From: Solimonas sp040391865
GTDB taxonomy: Bacteria; Pseudomonadota; Gammaproteobacteria; Nevskiales; Nevskiaceae
DNA: 56,499 bases
NCBI GenBank assembly: GCA_040391865.1
Contig: JBEBWZ010000003.1
Coordinates: 1 to 56,499 of the forward strand
Reading direction: 5' to 3'
The notes beneath the pieces were generated by a model. It worked only from the letters and a program-made list of their open reading frames with translations, was not told the DNA's origin and ran no database searches. The translations under genes and the position numbers were made by a program. Positions 50,649 to 56,499 of the stretch are shown here, piece after piece (positions within the stretch are counted from its first letter, which is position 1; every line of letters starts with the position of its first letter).

Positions 50649-51788
50649 ATGCAACGCAAGCCGTTCGATGCCGAGATGGAGATGTTCCGCGATTCGGCGC
50701 GCAAGTTTTTCCAGCAGGAGATCCGACCGCACAGCGAGCACTGGCGCGAGCAGCACCTGATCGATCGCGAGGCCTACCGCAAGGCCGGTGACATGGGTTT
50801 CCTGTGCATGTGGGCCGACGAGCAGTACGGTGGCCAGGGCCTCAAGGATTTTCGCTATGAGCAGATCCTGATCGAGGAAAATGCGTTTCACGGCGACTCC
50901 GGTTACTTCGTCACCCTACATAGCCGCCTGGTGGCGCCCTACATCGGTCACTTCGGTACCGATGAACAGAAGCAGCGTTTGCTGCCGGGTTGTGTCAGCG
51001 GCGAGAAGATTCTCGCGATAGCGATGACCGAGCCGGATGCCGGCTCCGATCTCGCAGGCATGAAATCGCGCGCCGAAGACAAGGGTGATCACTGGCTGCT
51101 GAACGGCTCCAAGACCTACATCTCCAACGGCATCAATGCCGATGTGGTGATCGTTGCTGCCAAGACCCATCCGGACAATGCGCATGGCGTGACCCTGTTC
51201 CTGGTCGAGCGCGGCATGGAAGGCTTCGAGCGCGGGCGCAATCTGAAGAAGATGGGCATGCAGTCGCAGGACACGGCCGAACTGTTCTTCCGCGACGTGA
51301 AGGTGCCGAAGGCCAACGTGCTCGGCAAGCCGCATGGCGGCTTCTATCACCTGATGCAGGGCTTGGCCGAGGAGCGCCTGATCGCGGCCTGCGGCAACAT
51401 CGCGGCGGCACGCTATGCCCTGGAGCTGACCAAGGAGTTCGTGCGCCAGCGCAAGGTGTTCGGAAAGCCGCTGAGCAAGATGCAGAACACGCGCTTCAAG
51501 CTGGCGGCGCTGGATGCCGAGATCGACATCGCGCAGGTGTATGTGGATCGCTGCGTCGAAGTGCACAACGAGGGCAAGCTGAGTCCCGACGACGCCGCGC
51601 GCGCCAAGCTGTATACCAGTGAACTGAATGGCCGCATGGTCGACGAAGGCGTGCAGTTGCACGGTGGCGCCGGCTACATGGACGAATACCCGATCTGTCG
51701 CCTGTACCAGGACGAGCGTATCCATCGCATCCTCGCCGGTACCTCCGAGATCATGAAGGAAATCATTGCCCGCTCCACCCTGGATTGA
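50649..51788 (+). CDS. acyl-CoA dehydrogenase, long-chain type
   Basis: This 379-residue FAD acyl-CoA dehydrogenase starts RKPFDAEMEMFRDSARKFFQ. Flavin and substrate motifs are AIAMTEPDAGSDLAGMKSRA, RQRKVFGKPLSKMQNTRF, and DEGVQLHGGAGYMDEYPICR. The tail YQDERIHRILAGTSEIMKEI lacks the medium-chain Glu, like the LCAD/isovaleryl group that uses a Glu elsewhere. It makes the first double bond of beta-oxidation. It lies 13 bp after the AADC-like gene with AAGGAGCCTG as ribosome-binding site. Confidence 0.94.
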   Translation: MQRKPFDAEMEMFRDSARKFFQQEIRPHSEHWREQHLIDREAYRKAGDMGFLCMWADEQYGGQGLKDFRYEQILIEENAFHGDSGYFVTLHSRLVAPYIGHFGTDEQKQRLLPGCVSGEKILAIAMTEPDAGSDLAGMKSRAEDKGDHWLLNGSKTYISNGINADVVIVAAKTHPDNAHGVTLFLVERGMEGFERGRNLKKMGMQSQDTAELFFRDVKVPKANVLGKPHGGFYHLMQGLAEERLIAACGNIAAARYALELTKEFVRQRKVFGKPLSKMQNTRFKLAALDAEIDIAQVYVDRCVEVHNEGKLSPDDAARAKLYTSELNGRMVDEGVQLHGGAGYMDEYPICRLYQDERIHRILAGTSEIMKEIIARSTLD

Positions 51789-51799
51789 GAACAGCCAAC

Positions 51800-52600
51800 A
51801 TGAGCTACAAGGACATTCTGTATCGCGTCGAGGACGGCGTTGCCGTCATCAGCTTCAATCGCCCGAAAGCGCTCAATGCGATGACGCTGGAGCTGATGGC
51901 GGAGATGAACCAGGCGTTCGAGCAGGCCGCGACAGACACTGCGGTCAAGGTGGTGGTGTTGACCGGCGAAGGGCGTGGGTTCAGTACCGGGGCCGATCTG
52001 GTGGCCACCAGCGCCAATCCGCCGCTGGACGCGCAGGGCCGGCTGGATCTCGGGCTCGCGCTTGAGACGCACTACAACCCCCTGATCCTGAAGATGCGTG
52101 CATTGCCAAAGCCGGTGATTGCGGCGGTCAATGGCATTGCCGCCGGCGCCGGTGCCAACCTTGCCCTGATGGCGGACCTCACGATTGCCGCCCGCTCGTC
52201 CTATTTTCTGCAGGCGTTCGTGAATGTCGCCCTGATTCCGGATGCGGGTGGCACCTGGATCCTGCCGCGCAGCGTAGGTCCGCAACGTGCGATGGGCTTG
52301 GCCTTGCTGGGCGAGAAACTGCCGGCTGAGCAGGCCAAGGAATGGGGCTTGATCTGGGATGTAGCCGATGACGAGCAGCTGATGCCCACGGTGCTGGCGC
52401 TGGCGCGGCGTTTGGCAACCGGTCCCGGTGCTGCGATCGCGCGCATCAAGCGCAGTCTCCATGCCGCAGTCGACAACGATCTGGCAGTGCAGCTTGATCT
52501 CGAGCGTGACCTGCAGCGTGAATGCGGCCATTCCAAGGACTTCATGGAAGGGGCGATGGCGTTCGTGCAGAAGCGCAAACCCAACTTCAGCGGCCGTTGA
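51800..52600 (+). CDS. PaaG-like enoyl-CoA isomerase/hydratase
   Basis: This 266-residue crotonase-fold protein has the oxyanion-hole loop EGRGFSTGADL. NGIAAGAGANLALMADLTIA has no Glu where hydratases have their first catalytic residue. LIPDAGGTWILPRSVG carries the Asp used by PaaG-type isomerases. It therefore more likely shifts a double bond or opens an epoxide than hydrates a trans-2-enoyl-CoA. Such isomerases are needed for cis or mid-chain unsaturated substrates. The ATG at 51800 is 11 bp after the acyl-CoA dehydrogenase stop; the same frame continues into that gene without coding value. Confidence 0.88.
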   Translation: MSYKDILYRVEDGVAVISFNRPKALNAMTLELMAEMNQAFEQAATDTAVKVVVLTGEGRGFSTGADLVATSANPPLDAQGRLDLGLALETHYNPLILKMRALPKPVIAAVNGIAAGAGANLALMADLTIAARSSYFLQAFVNVALIPDAGGTWILPRSVGPQRAMGLALLGEKLPAEQAKEWGLIWDVADDEQLMPTVLALARRLATGPGAAIARIKRSLHAAVDNDLAVQLDLERDLQRECGHSKDFMEGAMAFVQKRKPNFSGR

Positions 52601-52670
52601 TCGGGTCGCCGCGGCGTTCATCGAACGTCGCGGTATCCTGTGCGTCGATCCCTTATTGGGAGACGCGCAG

Positions 52671-54317
52671 ATGAGCGTCGCGGAAAGATTCATTACCCAT
52701 GAAGTGGATAACCAGGCACCGCCGCTGGGCGCCTACAACGCCTGGCTGACCGACCCCGCCTTGCGCGATGCGATACATCGCGAAGGTGGTGGCTGGGCGG
52801 ATGCGCATCTCACCGAACATGGTGCGGTGGTCGGCGGCGAGCTGATGCAACTCGGCTACGTCGCAAACGAGAACAAGCCCAAGCTCAAGAGCTACGACCG
52901 CTACGGCAACCGCATCGACGAAGTCGAGTTCCATCCGTCTTATCACCGCGTGATGGAACTGGGCATGAAGTACGGCGTGCATGCCTTTGCCTGGCGCAAT
53001 GCCGACAAGGTCGGAGCACATGTGGCGCGCGCGGCGGTGGCCTACATGCACAACCAGGCGGAGTCCGGCACCAGCTGTCCGCTGACGATGACGCATTCGG
53101 CAGCGCCGGCCCTGCGCCATCAGCCTGATGTGGCGGCGCTGTGGCTGCCGCGCATTCACTCCTACGATTACGACCCACGCGTGCTGCCAGGCGGCGAGAA
53201 GCGCGGCTGCACCATCGGCATGGGCATGACCGAGAAGCAGGGCGGCTCCGACGTGCGCGCCAATTCCACCAAGGCGTACATCCAGGCCGACGGCAGCTAC
53301 GAGATCGTCGGCCACAAATGGTTCTTCTCGGCGCCGATGTGCGACGCCTGGCTGGTGCTGGCCTATACCGATGCCGGCATCACCTGCTTCCTGATGCCGA
53401 AGCTGCGACCCGACGGTTCGCGCAACGCCATTCGCATCCAGCGTCTCAAGGACAAGCTGGGCGACTGGAGCAACGCCTCCAGCGAAGTCGAGTTCCAGGG
53501 CGCCTGGGCGCAACGCGTCGGCGGTGAAGGCCGTGGTGTGGCCACGATCCTGGAAATGGTGGCGCTGACGCGGCTGGACTGCATGATCGGCTCCAGCAGT
53601 ATCGTGCGTCAGGCGCTGGTGCAGGCGGTGCATCACACGCGATACCGCAGTGCCTTCGGCAAGCGCCTGATCGAACAGCCGCTGATGCGCAACGTGATTG
53701 CCGACACGTCGCTGGAAAGCGAGGCGCTGACCTCGCTGATGGTGCGCGTGGCGCGCGCTGTCGATGCCTCCGAGCGCGATCCGCGCGAAGCGGCATTCGC
53801 GCGCTTGGCAACGGCAATCGGCAAGTACTGGATCTGCAAGCGCTGCCCGCCGCTGGTCAACGAGGCGCAGGAATGCCTGGGCGGCGCCGGCTATGTCGAG
53901 GAAACCAGCCTGCCGCGCTTGTATCGGCAGGCGCCGCTGAATTCAATCTGGGAAGGCAGCGGCAACATCCAGTGCCTGGATGTGTTGCGTGCACTGGTCA
54001 AGGAGCCGGAAACGCGCGATGCCTTTTTCGGCGAGCTGATGGCGGCACGCGGCGAGAATGCCGATCTGGATCGCGAAGTAACCTGGTTGTCGCAGACCTT
54101 TGACGATCGCACCACGCTGGAACTGCGCTCGCGCATGGTGGTGGAGCGCATGGCACTGGCACTGCAGGCCTCGATCCTGTTGCGTGCCGGCAATGCCGAC
54201 GTGGCGCAGACTTACTGCAGCACGCGCCTCGGTGGCGAGCACGGACTCAACTACGGCACCTTGCCGGCGACCGCGCCGCTGGCAGCGCTGATCGAGCGCG
54301 CGTTCCCGGAAGGCTGA
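52671..54317 (+). CDS. AidB-like acyl-CoA dehydrogenase
   Basis: This 548-residue protein resembles AidB/isovaleryl-like dehydrogenases, with an extra N-terminal domain (about 1-170). It has GMGMTEKQGGSDVRANSTKA, SAFGKRLIEQPLMRNVIADT, ECLGGAGYVEETSLPRLYRQ and PLNSIWEGSGNIQCLDVLRA with the catalytic Glu in WEGSGN. E. coli AidB is part of the alkylation response, but no Ada box is present here and the gene ends a beta-oxidation run, so a role with bulky acyl-CoAs is more likely. GGGAGACGC precedes the ATG. Its stop abuts that of the convergent gene (TGATCA). Confidence 0.88.
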   Translation: MSVAERFITHEVDNQAPPLGAYNAWLTDPALRDAIHREGGGWADAHLTEHGAVVGGELMQLGYVANENKPKLKSYDRYGNRIDEVEFHPSYHRVMELGMKYGVHAFAWRNADKVGAHVARAAVAYMHNQAESGTSCPLTMTHSAAPALRHQPDVAALWLPRIHSYDYDPRVLPGGEKRGCTIGMGMTEKQGGSDVRANSTKAYIQADGSYEIVGHKWFFSAPMCDAWLVLAYTDAGITCFLMPKLRPDGSRNAIRIQRLKDKLGDWSNASSEVEFQGAWAQRVGGEGRGVATILEMVALTRLDCMIGSSSIVRQALVQAVHHTRYRSAFGKRLIEQPLMRNVIADTSLESEALTSLMVRVARAVDASERDPREAAFARLATAIGKYWICKRCPPLVNEAQECLGGAGYVEETSLPRLYRQAPLNSIWEGSGNIQCLDVLRALVKEPETRDAFFGELMAARGENADLDREVTWLSQTFDDRTTLELRSRMVVERMALALQASILLRAGNADVAQTYCSTRLGGEHGLNYGTLPATAPLAALIERAFPEG

Positions 54318-54905
54318 TCAGGACGAGGTGCGCTCGCCGTCGCGCGGCTGCGGTTCGCGCACGAAGCCCAGCGCCTGTGGTACCTGCGCGGTGTCGAGGC
54401 GTGCGAGCGGTAGCGTGGCGTGGGCCAGCGTGAACGATAGTGTCGTGATCGTGCCGGACGCTAGCGACAGCGCCTCGGCGAGTGCTGCTTCGTCGATGGC
54501 CTTGCCGTTGGTAGTGATGCGCTGCAGCGCCCATTCGAGATCGTTGGCATCAAGTACGCTAGGGCCGTGTTCGCTGACGAACAGCAGCGCACCTTCCTCG
54601 TCCAGATACGCCTGTGTCGGCTGTTCGACATGCAACCCGGTGTGCGTCACCAGCACATCGTGTTCGGCGCGCAGGATCAGCGGCGTGTATTCCACCGCGA
54701 CATAGCCGCGCTGCGGGCCGTTCTGAAAATACCAGCGGCCGTGTTCATCCGCCGCATAGTTGCGGTTGATGGTGTCGATGATCTGCGGGCGGTTGATGAT
54801 CTCGCCGCGGATCAGCCAGCGACCGCGCCGATCCAGGCCCAGCCAGCCGAACAGCGCCGGCACATTGGGCCAGCGGGCCAGGGCGCGGTGTACCCAGTCT
54901 TCCAA
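54318..54905 (-). CDS. conserved hypothetical protein
   Basis: This 195-residue cytoplasmic protein has no signal peptide or membrane segment. The N-terminal WVHRALARWPNVPALFGWLG and LDRRGRWLIRGEIINRPQII, then NRNYAADEHGRWYFQNGPQR, look like one of the conserved families of unknown function in Proteobacteria. I do not assign a family number. Mixed alpha/beta content and no catalytic motif are visible. It converges with the AidB-like gene and ends head-to-tail 54 bp from the acyl-CoA dehydrogenase on the same strand. Confidence 0.75.
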   Translation of the reverse strand: MEDWVHRALARWPNVPALFGWLGLDRRGRWLIRGEIINRPQIIDTINRNYAADEHGRWYFQNGPQRGYVAVEYTPLILRAEHDVLVTHTGLHVEQPTQAYLDEEGALLFVSEHGPSVLDANDLEWALQRITTNGKAIDEAALAEALSLASGTITTLSFTLAHATLPLARLDTAQVPQALGFVREPQPRDGERTSS

Positions 54906-54959
54906 GTGCTAGCTCCAAACAATGGGAATGATCTTAGCCCTGTGCCGCCACGGCTGGCT

Positions 54960-56126
<1,167 letters not shown>

Positions 56127-56499
56127 GGCGTGACCTCGGAGGCGTAAATGTGAGGCCTGCCGCCAATTTCTTCGGCCGCGATTGCCCCAAAGGCGGACAA
56201 AGATTCGAGAGCGTGCAGGCGTGGCGCGAGGATGCGCTGGGTGCCGCAGGTCTGCGGCGAGAAACTGAGGTGGGGATTGGCTTAACAGATACTGTGTGGA
56301 GGGTGTCGTGACGCTTTCGCAATGATAGCGCGTTCATCGATGCCCTTTTAACCGCGGCAAGTCCTGCAAGCGCCATGAATTAGCGCGATCTTTTTTGCTG
56401 TTGTCTGCTCATGGTTCAACGCTGTTTAAAGAACGCCTCACTTACGTTGTAAAGCTTTCTGGCGGATGAAGATGAGGACGCCTGCCGATTTGCCGCCCG
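56127..56499. other. intergenic end of window
   Basis: No complete gene is seen. The first part lies upstream of the acyl-CoA dehydrogenase and contains GGCCGCGATTGCCCC (56174-56188), a weak relative of the shared motif. From about 56300 the DNA is more A/T-rich and looks like a promoter region. An ATG at 56466 opens a frame to the window edge but is too short to judge. Confidence 0.6.

Noticed and set aside
52671..54317. AidB as part of the alkylation response with ada-alkB
   Set aside because: No Ada box lies upstream, it is 20 kb from ada, and it ends a beta-oxidation operon; a catabolic role is more likely.
56466..56499. New gene starting at the window edge
   Set aside because: Only 11 codons are visible and the ribosome-binding site is weak; not enough to claim a gene.

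Overview
The window is high-GC chromosomal DNA of a gammaproteobacterium. The block xseA - prmA - fis - purH, the guaB-guaA pair, yegD, tadA, a KefB/C-type antiporter and a CadR/PbrR-type MerR regulator all point that way. The mix of a rubredoxin-fused alkane hydroxylase, a Baeyer-Villiger monooxygenase, GMC oxidoreductase and many acyl-CoA dehydrogenases resembles hydrocarbon-degrading Nevskiales/Solimonadaceae or Xanthomonadales-like bacteria. The genus is inference only. I saw no insertion sequence, prophage, integrase or CRISPR array.

Positions 1-8,000 hold a partial alpha/beta hydrolase, a three-gene unit (vWA lipoprotein, ECF sigma factor, membrane anti-sigma-like protein), a secreted BamE-like protein, a protein of two GST/thioredoxin folds, and a divergent MerR regulator and CDF metal exporter that share a 19-bp-spacer promoter. 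A repeat-rich gap follows (7974-8441). Positions 8,400-16,400 are housekeeping: purH, fis, a PrmA-phosphatase fusion and xseA on the minus strand, then guaB and guaA on the plus strand. Positions 16,400-27,800 carry a beta-propeller protein, a large HTH regulator, an SRPBCC protein, a TonB-dependent receptor, tadA, an ankyrin protein, tRNA-Val(CAC), a YegD-type Hsp70, an alcohol dehydrogenase, a KefC-like antiporter and a lipoprotein.

Positions 27,900-37,500 hold an alkane hydroxylase-rubredoxin fusion divergent from an AraC regulator, with two contiguous 21-bp repeats between them. Next come the ada-alkB DNA-alkylation-repair operon with a recognisable Ada box, an SRPBCC-VOC fusion, an FAD oxidoreductase, a CoA-binding protein and a TlpA / DUF4266 / DUF3570 operon.

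The most interesting part is 37,500-56,200. Two tandem paralogous lipoproteins, each with three CXXCH haem sites and similarity to the RoxA (rubber oxygenase)/MauG/di-haem peroxidase group, lie between a nitronate monooxygenase-like gene and a convergent AraC regulator. A tightly packed catabolic operon follows: Baeyer-Villiger monooxygenase, GMC alcohol oxidase/dehydrogenase, acyl-CoA synthetase, acetoacetate-decarboxylase-like protein, acyl-CoA dehydrogenase, PaaG-like isomerase/hydratase and AidB-like acyl-CoA dehydrogenase. A further acyl-CoA dehydrogenase lies on the opposite strand. The same motif (core TTGGCCG[C/T]AATTgTC with upstream GATCAA) sits in front of both haem lipoprotein genes and twice between the AraC gene and the monooxygenase. 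This ties the block into one probable regulon. The working hypothesis is surface haem-based oxidative attack on a large or hydrophobic substrate (polyisoprenoid, terpenoid or similar), followed by ketone, alcohol and beta-oxidation steps inside the cell. The substrate cannot be read from sequence.
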